Shown here: in pieces, positions 51,833-59,244 of the stretch | How the letters are laid out: each line of letters starts with the position of its first letter | How positions within the stretch are numbered: position 1 is the stretch's first letter | Assembly: GCF_016458275.1 (NCBI RefSeq) | Contig: NZ_JAEMHM010000004.1 | Coordinates: forward strand, 248,001 to 312,000 | Length of the DNA: 64,000 nt | Direction of reading: 5' to 3' | Source of the DNA: Geomesophilobacter sediminis | GTDB taxonomy: Bacteria > Desulfobacterota > Desulfuromonadia > Geobacterales > Geobacteraceae | The notes under the pieces: generated by a model | Databases searched by the model: none | What the model was told of the DNA's origin: nothing | What the model saw: only the letters and a program-made list of their open reading frames with translations | Program-made: the position numbers and the translations under genes

Positions 51833-51957
51833 TGTTTTTTTGAACATATTTTTCTGCGGGGCAAACCCGCCCGCGTCCCGCAAGCAAAAATGAACAAAAA
51901 GCACGGGTGGTTTTTCCGCAAAACCGGCTTTGCAAGGCGCCGTTTTAGTTTTTTCTA
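51833..51957. other. Divergent control region between two promoters
   Basis: 125 nt between the -35 boxes of the two divergent promoters, with an AT-rich flank and short G/C-tracts. No gene is supported. A shared regulator-binding site is possible but I cannot define it. Confidence 0.5.
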
Positions 51958-51986
51958 TTGACACCATCCAGCGGATGGCGTATTAG
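51958..51986 (+). promoter_or_regulatory. Predicted promoter of the 37-aa ORF/DUF2292 unit, with an inverted repeat in the spacer
   Basis: TTGACA at 51958-51963, 17-nt spacer, TATTAG at 51981-51986. The spacer holds a perfect inverted repeat CCATCC-AGC-GGATGG (51964-51978), a candidate operator for a regulator such as the Rrf2 protein. Confidence 0.65.
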
Positions 51987-52198
51987 ACCATCAAAAACAT
52001 AGACTTAATATCCATATCGCTAGGATCAAGAATCCTTCTGCCAGGGTCGACGTGATGATGAAATCACCGCAGTTGACCAATCCCCTTAAAAGACTGGTGA
52101 ATCTGCCCTGCCGACGTATCGTGCCGGCGTGAGGTACATCCAACTTCCCCGGGAGTCGGAGCACTGATAAATAGAAAAATCGGTTAAAGGAGCCCAGC

Positions 52199-52312
52199 AT
52201 GAGCCCCAAAAGATCCCCAGAAATCACTTTGCCCACAAGAGAAGCCATCGGAGCAGGCCTCCCCGACAGCGCGGGATACCACCTTTCCACGCCTTATATC
52301 GAGGAACGGTGA
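52199..52312 (+). CDS. 37-aa ORF coupled to the DUF2292 gene
   Basis: Short ORF with strong AAAGGAG (spacing 6 nt) and start ATG 52199. It encodes 37 residues (MSPKRSPEITLPTREAIG, then a Ser/Tyr-rich end YHLSTPYIEER). Its TGA overlaps the ATG of the DUF2292 gene (TGATG), a typical sign of translational coupling. I do not recognise a family; it may be a leader peptide or a small functional partner. The good ribosome-binding site and coupling argue that it is translated. Confidence 0.6.
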   Translation: MSPKRSPEITLPTREAIGAGLPDSAGYHLSTPYIEER

Positions 52313-52494
52313 TGGCAGCGCCGATAGCCGACCCCTGGAACCGCGACCTCGAGCAGGTCGTTCGCGAGGCGCTGACCGACATCCGTTTCGGCACCATCAC
52401 CCTGGTGGTGCAGGACGGCCGGGTAATACAAGTGGATAAGAGTGAAAAGATCCGGCTCATCAAGCCGGGTCACATGGACGGTAGCGGTATCTAG
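52312..52494 (+). CDS. DUF2292 (YezD-type) small protein
   Basis: 60-aa protein of the DUF2292 family. Helix DLEQVVREALTDI leads into the core FGTITLVVQDGRVIQVDKSEKIRL, the strand-turn-strand signature. The function of the family is not established. Start ATG 52312 (an adjacent GTG at 52309 is possible) overlaps the upstream 37-aa ORF. A leader element follows 47 nt downstream of its stop and also acts as its terminator. Compare the looser relative at 13749. Confidence 0.85.
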   Translation: MAAPIADPWNRDLEQVVREALTDIRFGTITLVVQDGRVIQVDKSEKIRLIKPGHMDGSGI

Positions 52495-52540
52495 CGCTCA
52501 CCTTCCCGCCCCCTTTCCCGAGAACTGATTTGAAAAAAAG

Positions 52541-52586
52541 CCGACCAGGCATCTGGAGGCCAGGATCCCTATCCTGGCCTTTTTTC
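52541..52586 (+). promoter_or_regulatory. Two-hairpin leader element, copy 1
   Basis: GA at 52543-52544, hairpin CCAG-GCAT-CTGG (52545-52556), AG, then a 9-bp stem GGCCAGGAT with ATCCTGGCC (52558-52566, 52571-52579) and TTTTTT. It can terminate the DUF2292 transcript and sits in the leader of the methyltransferase gene. Confidence 0.85.
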
Positions 52587-52725
52587 GTTTGGGCGCCAGG
52601 GTCCTGCCGGCACAGGAAAATACTTCAACCCCGGTAAGAATCCACCCCCAAAGTGCCTGACCTCATCGGCGGACCGGCCAGGAAGATCGATCACCGGCAT
52701 TAATGACTTCCACAGGAGGAAAACG

Positions 52726-52797
52726 TGATTCCGTACCATCACTATGAAAGGGAAGCGGCTGAGGTATATCCCGGTCTGCGCACCCAAGCCCGCGTGA
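52726..52797 (+). CDS. 23-aa leader ORF
   Basis: GTG start with AGGAGG at 52715-52720 and a 23-residue frame (begins VIPYHTMKGKRLRY, ends APKPA). The ribosome-binding site is strong, but nothing else supports function. It could be a translated leader of the methyltransferase transcript. Confidence 0.35.
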
Positions 52798-52891
52798 ACG
52801 TCTTGACACCATTTGAGTGCCGGCGCCCGACAAGCAGCATGAATTTCCCCTCCTCCACGATGTTGGTGACCGCCATGAAAAGGATCGCGTC

Positions 52892-53647
52892 ATGAGGATG
52901 AATTCCGCACCCGGCAAGGAGATTCTGGCCTTGGTCCGCGAAGGGGACTACGCGCACCCTGGCGAGGCAGACGCGGTGGACATGGTGTTCCGGGGGCTGA
53001 CACGGGATCCCGAGCGGCTCGTGCTGGATGTCGGCTGCGGCAGGGGGGGGACCGCCGACCTCGTTCACAGGCGCGGCTGGGGGACCGTCACGGGCATTGA
53101 CATCGATGCGGAGACCCTGGACGCGGCCGCAAGCCGCTACACCGAGATCGACTTTCGGGTGCTCGACGCTGGCAGGATCGGCGAGGTCTGGCAGTCGCGC
53201 TTCGACCTTATCTACCTTTTCAACGCCTTCTACGCCTTCCCGGACCAGACGCAGGCCCTCAGGGAAATGCACCGCGCCGCGCGGGAAAAGGCATCCCTGA
53301 TGATCTTCGACTATACCGGCCGCGACGGCTCCCCCCACGATACCGGAACGATCGACCGACGGCGCCCCCCTTTCAGCCATCAGGGATGGTCGCCGCTTCA
53401 TCCGAAACATTTCCCGGAGCTACTACGGGAGACCGGCTGGCAGGTAGAGCAGGTTGTTGATTTCAGCGCCGCTTATCTCGCCTGGTACCGGCGCCTCTGC
53501 GAAAGGATCGGCGCCAACCGGGAACGGATTGAAAGCGGTTACGGCGCCGAATGGTACGAGTACGTCCTGAAGACCTACGTGGAGCTCTACGATGCCATCG
53601 AAAACGGGCGCATCGGCGGAGCCGCCTACTGGGCGCGGCGCGCCTAA
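52892..53647 (+). CDS. Class I SAM-dependent methyltransferase
   Basis: 251-aa Rossmann-fold methyltransferase. Motif I is VLDVGCGRGGTADL, the acidic motif II loop is TGIDIDAETLD, and LIYLFNAFYAFPDQTQAL holds the motif IV region. ATG 52892 is chosen for AAAGGA upstream and because the extra upstream residues (GTG 52817) look non-coding. The substrate cannot be read from sequence. It precedes the MFS gene by about 80 nt, so methylated products might be exported, or it may act on sulfur compounds in this regulon. Confidence 0.85.
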   Translation: MRMNSAPGKEILALVREGDYAHPGEADAVDMVFRGLTRDPERLVLDVGCGRGGTADLVHRRGWGTVTGIDIDAETLDAAASRYTEIDFRVLDAGRIGEVWQSRFDLIYLFNAFYAFPDQTQALREMHRAAREKASLMIFDYTGRDGSPHDTGTIDRRRPPFSHQGWSPLHPKHFPELLRETGWQVEQVVDFSAAYLAWYRRLCERIGANRERIESGYGAEWYEYVLKTYVELYDAIENGRIGGAAYWARRA

Positions 53648-53727
53648 CAACACGCAGAGGAAACCGGAGATCCTTTTTACCCCCCGGGTCCGATCGGAAA
53701 AACCGAAAGATTACCTAAGGTGGTCGT

Positions 53728-54939
53728 ATGAACAACAACCGTGGGCTGAGAAGCCTGCTGGCGGTAAACGTCCTTGCGGGAAGCGCCAGCGGCGTCATGC
53801 TGCTCGTGCTGCCGCTTTACACCCTTTGGCTCAACGCCTCCCCGGCCGAAATGGGGCTTATCGGCGGGATGGCGGGTGCGGGGCGGATGCTGATCATCGT
53901 CCCCTCGGGCGTGTGGGTGGACCGGTACGGGACCCGCCCCCTCTTCGTCGGGAGTACCCTGCTCTGCGTGCTCCTGACCGCGGCGATCCCCTGGATTCGG
54001 AACCCGCTCCCCCTGATGGCGGTCTTGTTTTTCCAGGGAATGACCCAATCGATCGGCTTCATGACCCTACAGGCGAGTTTTCTCACCATACTGAGGCACC
54101 TGAACGCCTCCCAGGCCGGCTGGCAGCGAAGCGCCACCCAATTTGGCTTCTACCTCATCGGCCCCTTGGCCGGCGCACTCCTCATCTCCGGCGACCGCTA
54201 CGCGCCGGCTTTTCTCGCCGTCAGTGCGCTTTTTCTCGCTGGGGTTGCCGTAACCCTCTACGCCGGGGATGCCGAAACCACCGGGCCCCGACAGCAACCG
54301 CCGTCCGCCACCCTTGGGGACGACTTCAGACAAACGCTCTCCCTTTTGGGGGACAATGACCTCCGCTGCGCGCTCGGCATCGAGTTCCTGGGCGCCGCCG
54401 TCTTCATGATGTACCGCACCTTCATGGGGCCGGTGGCGCTGGACGTCCTGAAACTTTCGACCCACGCGGTCTTCTGGCTGGTGACCACCCAGGGAACCGC
54501 GGCGATGTGCCTGCTGTTCTGGGGGGGGGGACTGGTCCGCAACCGTTCGACGGTCTGGACCTTCACCGCGGCATCCTTCCTGGTGATCGCCGGAAACGCA
54601 TTGTTGGCTCTGGCGAACGGTTTCGCCGTGGCCTGGCTTGGTGGTCTCATCTACGGCGCCGGCACCGGCCTCCTCAGCTACGCGAGCCTCATCCGCCTCT
54701 CAAAGGTGCCTGGCGAAAAGGGAAAGATCGCCGCCCTCTTCAGCCTGAGTATCGCCGTCGGCAACACCGTCGGACCGGTCTGCGCCGGATACACCGGAGA
54801 ACTGATCGGACTTCGGGGGGCGTTTCTCGTGCCGGTCGCCCTGATGCTCGCATCCCTGGCGGGGCTCGCCCTCTGGTTACGCCGGCCCCAGCGCGTGGAA
54901 GACACCTTCCCGCTGGAGGTATCCGGGGAAGAAAATTGA
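53728..54939 (+). CDS. MFS transporter
   Basis: 403-aa transporter with about twelve membrane helices. The loop between helices 2 and 3 carries the motif A-like VDRYGTRPLFVG, and a central cytoplasmic loop contains DDFRQTLSLLGD. It belongs to the drug/efflux-like MFS side, but the substrate is not determined. It follows the methyltransferase gene and may export its product or a sulfur compound. Confidence 0.88.
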   Translation: MNNNRGLRSLLAVNVLAGSASGVMLLVLPLYTLWLNASPAEMGLIGGMAGAGRMLIIVPSGVWVDRYGTRPLFVGSTLLCVLLTAAIPWIRNPLPLMAVLFFQGMTQSIGFMTLQASFLTILRHLNASQAGWQRSATQFGFYLIGPLAGALLISGDRYAPAFLAVSALFLAGVAVTLYAGDAETTGPRQQPPSATLGDDFRQTLSLLGDNDLRCALGIEFLGAAVFMMYRTFMGPVALDVLKLSTHAVFWLVTTQGTAAMCLLFWGGGLVRNRSTVWTFTAASFLVIAGNALLALANGFAVAWLGGLIYGAGTGLLSYASLIRLSKVPGEKGKIAALFSLSIAVGNTVGPVCAGYTGELIGLRGAFLVPVALMLASLAGLALWLRRPQRVEDTFPLEVSGEEN

Positions 54940-54967
54940 CCTGCCGCGAATACTTCGGCAAAAAATC

Positions 54968-54996
54968 TTGACATTTCCTTTGTTACCGTTTACAAA
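54968..54996 (+). promoter_or_regulatory. Predicted sigma-70 promoter with an inverted repeat
   Basis: TTGACA (54968-54973), 17-nt spacer, TACAAA (54991-54996). The inverted repeat CTTTGT-N8-ACAAAG (54978-54997) overlaps the spacer and -10 box, so a bound regulator would block the polymerase. Transcripts would run into leader elements 2 and 3. Confidence 0.7.
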
Positions 54997-55026
54997 GACA
55001 CAAAACCTATAGCATTAATAGACTGG

Positions 55027-55081
55027 TTGACTCGACCTCGAGAGACCGGACGCGTAACGGCGGCCGGTCTCTTTCTTTTTC
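55027..55081 (+). promoter_or_regulatory. Two-hairpin leader element, copy 2
   Basis: TTGA, then hairpin CTCG-ACCT-CGAG (55031-55042), then GAGACCGG paired with CCGGTCTC (55042-55049 and 55064-55071), and CTTTCTTTTT. The CTCG/CGAG stem differs from CCAG/CTGG in other copies at both middle positions, with pairing kept. Confidence 0.85.
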
Positions 55082-55105
55082 GGGGCAGCTGAAATACACA
55101 TGGAA

Positions 55106-55121
55106 CCGGCCCTCGGGCCGG
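55106..55121 (+). promoter_or_regulatory. Extra hairpin between leader copies 2 and 3
   Basis: CCGGCC-CTCG-GGCCGG, a stable 6-bp stem with a 4-nt loop. It lies just before copy 3 and could compete with the downstream hairpins. Confidence 0.6.
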
Positions 55122-55128
55122 AGCGACC

Positions 55129-55184
55129 GTCGACCAGGAAACTGGAGGCCGGAATACCCCATAAGCGGGGGATCCGGCCTTTTT
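55129..55184 (+). promoter_or_regulatory. Two-hairpin leader element, copy 3
   Basis: TCGA, then hairpin CCAG-GAAA-CTGG (55134-55145, a GNRA loop), AG, then GGCCGGA with TCCGGCC (55147-55153 and 55173-55179), an inner CCCC/GGGG stem and TTTTT. It is the second of a tandem with copy 2. Confidence 0.87.
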
Positions 55185-55235
55185 CGTTTCGACTCCGGGC
55201 CGCGGACCCGCGGGAAGGTCGCGGGGCCCGGTCGG

Positions 55236-55532
55236 ATGGTTCCCAAGGCAGGCATTTTGGTACGGACAATCGTTGCAGCAGCGCTCGTTCTGGGGCAAGT
55301 GGCCCTGGCATCGGCCGATGACAAGCAGGAAATAGGGAAAGATCGCTGTCTTTTCGACGTGAAGCTCTGCCCGGGAGGCGAGGAGTACAACATCGTCGAT
55401 AAATACGACCACCTCAAGGAAGCATTGGAGAAGGGGGCATCGGTCTACACCCCCGAGGAACTGATCCACCTGAAAAAGAGCCAGAAGTCCACCGAGGAGA
55501 CCCTGACCCTCCTCGGCATCGGCTGCCACTAG
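55236..55532 (+). CDS. Small secreted protein, paralogue A
   Basis: 98-aa exported protein with signal peptide ending at LASADD. The mature chain has two cysteines (DRCLFDVKLC) and then helix-forming charged sequence. Its core, LKEALEKGASVYTPEELIHLKKS, is mirrored in the protein at 58865 (LKQEIEKGTRVYTPQEIQKLKNR), including the spacing and the Cys pair. I know no named family. It is first in the binding-protein operon and is probably periplasmic. A third cysteine near the C-terminus (GIGCH) is not in the paralogue. Confidence 0.7.
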   Translation: MVPKAGILVRTIVAAALVLGQVALASADDKQEIGKDRCLFDVKLCPGGEEYNIVDKYDHLKEALEKGASVYTPEELIHLKKSQKSTEETLTLLGIGCH

Positions 55533-55560
55533 CAGGGCTGGAAGGGAAAAGGAGAACGGC

Positions 55561-56598
55561 ATGAGGGGAAGATTCTGGATCTTTTTGGCGGTCGCGGTTT
55601 CCGCCGGGATCGCGCTTTGGGGCACCAGCGCCCGGGCCAACGCCAAGAAGGACCTCTTCGAGATGAAGACCTGGACCAGGAAGGACTGCTCGCTCACCCC
55701 GTGGCTGGTGGCGGACCGCCTCGGCTATTTTGCCGAGGAAGGGATCAAGGTCGTCTATACCGGCGAGACCCAGCCCGCGCTTCAGGTCCCCTCGCTTCTC
55801 AGGGGAAACAACGACGTGGGTGGGGGCCACCCCAACACCCTTGCCGTGGCCAACTCGGTCGGGGCCAAGCTGGTGGCGGTCATGGAGTCGATCGTCGAAC
55901 CGGCACCCGGCTACGACCCGAAGTTCCGGCACATGTGGTGGTTCGTCAACCCGACGAAGCACCCCAAGGTAAAGAAGTTCTCCGACCTGAAGAACGTCCC
56001 CGGCAAGCTGAAATTCTCCACCATCAGCAAGAACATCTGCACCGATTTCCTGACCAATATCATCGCGGACAGGTACGGAATCCCCCGGGACAAAATTGAG
56101 TGGGTGAGCATGCCGGACGTGCAGGCGGTTCAGGCGCTGAAACAGGGGCTGGTCGACGTTGCGGGGGTCCACCCTCCCTTCTACCGGGGGATGCTCGATG
56201 CCAAGGAAGTCAAGATCGCCGATTCGACCGAGACGGGCCTCGGTGCCAGCGCGGGATTGACCTACTACTGGTTCACCTCGGGTTATATCAAGAAGCATCC
56301 CTCCGAGGTGGCTGGTTTCGTCCGGGCAATGAAACGAGGTCAGCGCTGGGCCAACACCCACCCGGAAAAGGCGGCCAAATGGGTGGAGGAGGCAATCGGC
56401 GTCCCGGTAACCGGAAACCACTACTATTCCGAGAATGCGACCATCGTGGAGAAGGAGATCGAACCGTGGCTCAGGTACCTGGAAGAAACCCGGATCCTGC
56501 CAAAGGGCAAAGTTACCGTCTCTTCCCTGGTGACTCACCAGTTCGAGGCTTACGGCAATACCGAGCGAAGCGGTCAGCACCCGAAGTCTGACCGTTGA
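55561..56598 (+). CDS. ABC transporter substrate-binding protein (NMT1/SsuA type)
   Basis: 345-aa exported type 2 periplasmic binding protein with signal peptide MRGRFWIFLAVAVSAG to ARANAKK. LTPWLVADRLGYFAEEGIKVVY and SLLRGNNDVGGGHPNTLAVANSVGAKLV are typical of NMT1/SsuA/TauA-type proteins for sulfonates, nitrate or pyrimidine precursors. It is 28 nt after the small secreted protein gene. The four permeases of the same importer class are divergently encoded, so it probably delivers substrate to one or more of them. Confidence 0.9.
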   Translation: MRGRFWIFLAVAVSAGIALWGTSARANAKKDLFEMKTWTRKDCSLTPWLVADRLGYFAEEGIKVVYTGETQPALQVPSLLRGNNDVGGGHPNTLAVANSVGAKLVAVMESIVEPAPGYDPKFRHMWWFVNPTKHPKVKKFSDLKNVPGKLKFSTISKNICTDFLTNIIADRYGIPRDKIEWVSMPDVQAVQALKQGLVDVAGVHPPFYRGMLDAKEVKIADSTETGLGASAGLTYYWFTSGYIKKHPSEVAGFVRAMKRGQRWANTHPEKAAKWVEEAIGVPVTGNHYYSENATIVEKEIEPWLRYLEETRILPKGKVTVSSLVTHQFEAYGNTERSGQHPKSDR

Positions 56599-56642
56599 CA
56601 ACAGCTGGCCCGGCCCCTTTCCGGGCCCCGAGGAGGAACATC

Positions 56643-57020
56643 ATGAACGGAGCAAGACGAACCATCATGATCGCACTGCATGCATTTGCCGCCCTGACCT
56701 TCGCCCACGCCGCGTTCGCTGCGGCCCCCCAGCCGGAGAAGGTGCCGAAGGTCGTGCTCTATACCGCGTGGTACTGCGACAGCTGCAAGGCGGCGGGAGA
56801 GTACATGGCCCAAAGGCACATCCCCTTCGTGAAGAAGGACGTGGATCTCAACGAGAACTACATGCAGGAGCTCTCGACCCGGTACAAGATCAACGCTGTG
56901 CCGGTGATCGTCATCGGCAACGACGACAAGGTCCTGCGCGGTTTCAACAGGGACGTTTTTGACCGGGCGGTGAAGGAAGTCGCCAGCAAAACGAAGGAAC
57001 CGGAAAGACCGCTGCGGTAA
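56643..57020 (+). CDS. Exported glutaredoxin/thioredoxin-fold CxxC protein
   Basis: 125-aa protein, start ATG 56643 behind GAGGAGG, with a signal peptide ending near AAFAAAP. The mature domain is glutaredoxin-like: KVVLYTAWYCDSCKAAGEYM with Cys45-x-x-Cys48, VKKDVDL, and the cis-Pro loop NAVPVIVIGND. It should act as a periplasmic thiol-disulfide reductase or oxidase. It follows the binding-protein gene by 44 nt. A link to disulfide pairing in the small secreted proteins or the porin is possible. Confidence 0.85.
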   Translation: MNGARRTIMIALHAFAALTFAHAAFAAAPQPEKVPKVVLYTAWYCDSCKAAGEYMAQRHIPFVKKDVDLNENYMQELSTRYKINAVPVIVIGNDDKVLRGFNRDVFDRAVKEVASKTKEPERPLR

Positions 57021-57065
57021 ACGCCCCCATGGGGAGACCGGTACCTCAAGATTAGCGATCGTGGT

Positions 57066-57117
57066 TGACCAGAAGACTGGAGGCCGGAGCCCGTTTGGGA
57101 TTCGGCCTTATTTTTTG
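57066..57117 (+). promoter_or_regulatory. Two-hairpin leader element, copy 4
   Basis: TGA, then hairpin CCAG-AAGA-CTGG (57069-57080), AG, then GGCCG with CGGCC (57082-57086, 57103-57107), an inner CCC/GGG stem, and TTATTTTTT. It lies between the CxxC gene and the porin gene, with no clear promoter in between, so it may set porin read-through from the upstream operon. Confidence 0.85.
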
Positions 57118-57146
57118 TCCAAGAAACGAAAAGGAGGTTTGCCGCA

Positions 57147-57235
57147 GTGAGGAAGCATGAGGCGCAGTTCGGACGGAAGGCAGGTGCACTAACATGAAGG
57201 AATTTTTGAGGAGGATTGCAGATGCAAGGTTTTAA
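57147..57235 (+). CDS. Two overlapping tiny leader ORFs before the porin
   Basis: GTG 57147 (AAGGAGG upstream) opens a 16-aa frame that ends at 57197. ATG 57194 overlaps that stop (ATGA) and opens a 13-aa frame, MKEFLRRIADARF, ending at 57235, inside the porin start region. The strong ribosome-binding site and overlaps suggest translation, but the products are very short. They may couple translation to the porin gene at 57222. Confidence 0.35.
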
Positions 57236-58817
57236 AAAGGTGAATCGTTTGGTGATGGCGTCGGTGGTCGGCGGAGCTGTGGTTGCCGGGGGGGCAGGAA
57301 GTGCCTCGGCATTCGAGAATGAATTCCATGCCGCCTATACCCTGCGGGCTATCGCATCGAACTTCGATGACGGCAGTTGCACCCCGCTGGGCTCGGGGAT
57401 CGGCGGCTACTCCAGCGGGACCAACGGCGTTTTCAACAAGGCGAAAAGCCTCTCGTCCGAGGCCAATCAGGCCCACGACGGCTTCCTGACCGAACAGCGG
57501 GTACGGCTCAACTACACCGGAAAAGCATCGGACGATCTGAGGCTGGTAAGTCAGTTCGACATCAGTTTCCTGTTCGGCCAGGGCCAGTACATGGAGAACT
57601 ACCAAAACGCGGGTCTCAAGCAATCGAGTTACAACGACGGTGGCGGGCTCGGCGGCGGCGAGGTCAACCTGAAGACCAAAGCGCTCTACATCGACTCGCG
57701 GATCGAGAACACGCCGATCCGCTTCAAGGTGGGCCTCCAGCCATTCACCGATCCGTACAAGGGAACCATCCTCTCCAACGTGGCCGCCGGCATCGTCTCC
57801 AGTTACGAGACGGACAAGTTCGAACTTCAGGCGGGGTGGTTCCGGCTGCATGCCGTGGAACTGGATTACGCCAAGTCTGGTAGCAGCAGCTACAGTGTCC
57901 AAGGCGGCAAGTACATCGATCCCAACACCGGCTTGCCCTTCGACGACACCTGGCGCACCGACGACTTCTACCTGGTCCAGGGCAAATACCGCCCTACCCC
58001 GGCGGTAACCGTCGGGGCCTCCTTTTACGCCTGGCAGAGCGACTGGAAGAGCACGTTCAACTCCGGGACCGGTGCCGGCAGCGTGAATCCCAGCACCGGG
58101 ACCGCCGCCGCCACCACCGGGATCACTCCTTTGAACCAGGACGACCTGGAACTCTACTACGCGGGTCTCAACGGAGAGTACAAATTCGGCAAGGGTGGAG
58201 TGGTCGACGGCTTCTTCGTCTATAACTTCGGGCAGCGGCTCAACCACATCATCAAGGAGAAACAGCACGTCAGCGCCTTCGAGACCAGCGCGTCGGTACG
58301 GGTCCCGGTCGGGCCGGACGGCCTGGTCCGCTCGACCTTCATCTACACCTCGGGGGACAACAGCCTGAACGGGAAGCGGCGCACAGATTTCGGTGGCGTC
58401 GTCAACGTCGACGGCATGCCGGAAAGCTACTTTACCTATCCGCAGACCCTGATGCTGTTCACCAGCCAGGTTGGGGCCGTCACCAACCGCAACGTCCTGC
58501 ATTCGGTCGCCAACGAGGGTACCGGTATCTGGGGCGGCTTCCTCGGTTACGACCACAACTTCACCAAAAAGATATTCGGTAGCGTGAACGTCGGTGCGGT
58601 CGCGGCGGTAAAGGACCCGTTCCAGCGGGCGGGCAACTACATCGGCACCGAGTATAGCGGAGAGGTTGGGTACAAAGTCAACACCAACACCACCATCAGA
58701 GTCCAGGGAGGAACGGTGCTCCTGGGCGATTACTACAAGGGGACCGCGTCCGAAGGAAACGGGAAGGATCCCTCCAATCCCTACACCGCAAGATTCGTAC
58801 TGAGCTACCTCTTCTAA
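57222..58817 (+). CDS. Outer-membrane porin-like beta-barrel protein
   Basis: 531-aa exported protein. The start at ATG 57222 (GAGGAGG upstream) gives a signal peptide ending at SASAFEN. The rest is built of alternating aromatic/hydrophobic strands with Gly/Asn/Asp turns (QRVRLNYTGKASDDLRLVSQF, ALYIDSRIENTPIRFKVGLQ), ending in RFVLSYLF with a C-terminal Phe, the outer-membrane insertion signal. About 16-18 strands are likely. No specificity motif is evident. Its place after the binding-protein operon suggests it admits the same substrate. Confidence 0.85.
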   Translation: MQGFKKVNRLVMASVVGGAVVAGGAGSASAFENEFHAAYTLRAIASNFDDGSCTPLGSGIGGYSSGTNGVFNKAKSLSSEANQAHDGFLTEQRVRLNYTGKASDDLRLVSQFDISFLFGQGQYMENYQNAGLKQSSYNDGGGLGGGEVNLKTKALYIDSRIENTPIRFKVGLQPFTDPYKGTILSNVAAGIVSSYETDKFELQAGWFRLHAVELDYAKSGSSSYSVQGGKYIDPNTGLPFDDTWRTDDFYLVQGKYRPTPAVTVGASFYAWQSDWKSTFNSGTGAGSVNPSTGTAAATTGITPLNQDDLELYYAGLNGEYKFGKGGVVDGFFVYNFGQRLNHIIKEKQHVSAFETSASVRVPVGPDGLVRSTFIYTSGDNSLNGKRRTDFGGVVNVDGMPESYFTYPQTLMLFTSQVGAVTNRNVLHSVANEGTGIWGGFLGYDHNFTKKIFGSVNVGAVAAVKDPFQRAGNYIGTEYSGEVGYKVNTNTTIRVQGGTVLLGDYYKGTASEGNGKDPSNPYTARFVLSYLF

Positions 58818-58864
58818 ATCGAGCACCGGCTCTACGGAGTCATGGAAAGACAAAGGAGAACCAC

Positions 58865-59176
58865 ATGAAGAAAATCGTTGTTGCCGTGCTGCTGGCACTT
58901 TCGTTAGCTGCCGTGGTACATGCCGAAGAATCCGGCAAGGAGTCAACGGATGCCCCGAAGGCCGCACCCCAATCCCAGAAGGACGAATGCATCCTCAACT
59001 CAAAGGATTGCGGCGACCAGGCGCTGAGCATCCAGACCAAGATCGACCGACTCAAGCAGGAAATTGAGAAGGGGACCCGCGTTTACACCCCGCAGGAGAT
59101 CCAGAAGTTGAAGAACCGGTTGAAAGCCGCCGAGGACGTCCTCGACGAGCTCCTGTTTCACCCGACCAACTACTAG
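58865..59176 (+). CDS. Small secreted protein, paralogue B
   Basis: 103-aa exported protein, start behind AAAGGAG, with signal peptide ending near VVHAEES. A Ser/Ala/Pro spacer of about 20 residues leads to DECILNSKDC and then DRLKQEIEKGTRVYTPQEIQKLKN, matching paralogue A at 55236. It lacks the C-terminal Cys of A. It lies 47 nt after the porin gene and before a terminator, so it ends that operon. Confidence 0.72.
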   Translation: MKKIVVAVLLALSLAAVVHAEESGKESTDAPKAAPQSQKDECILNSKDCGDQALSIQTKIDRLKQEIEKGTRVYTPQEIQKLKNRLKAAEDVLDELLFHPTNY

Positions 59177-59201
59177 ATCCCGAAGACCACGACGCAGAGA
59201 G

Positions 59202-59230
59202 CGCCCCTCCCCACTCAGGAGGGGCGTTTT
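59202..59230 (+). terminator. Terminator after paralogue B
   Basis: CGCCCCTCC pairs with GGAGGGGCG across a 7-nt loop, followed by TTTT. Confidence 0.85.
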
Positions 59231-59244
59231 CACGGATATCCCCT

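Larger units (their letters stand above)
52495..52891 (+). other. Leader region of the methyltransferase gene
   Basis: About 400 nt with leader element 1 (52541-52586) and, further down, a very short ORF (52726-52797). Nothing else is supported. Confidence 0.6.

Noticed and set aside
51991-52290. Minus-strand open frame of 99 codons between the divergent promoters and the DUF2292 gene
   Set aside because: No ribosome-binding site or family match. It is antisense to the 37-aa ORF with the strong site.
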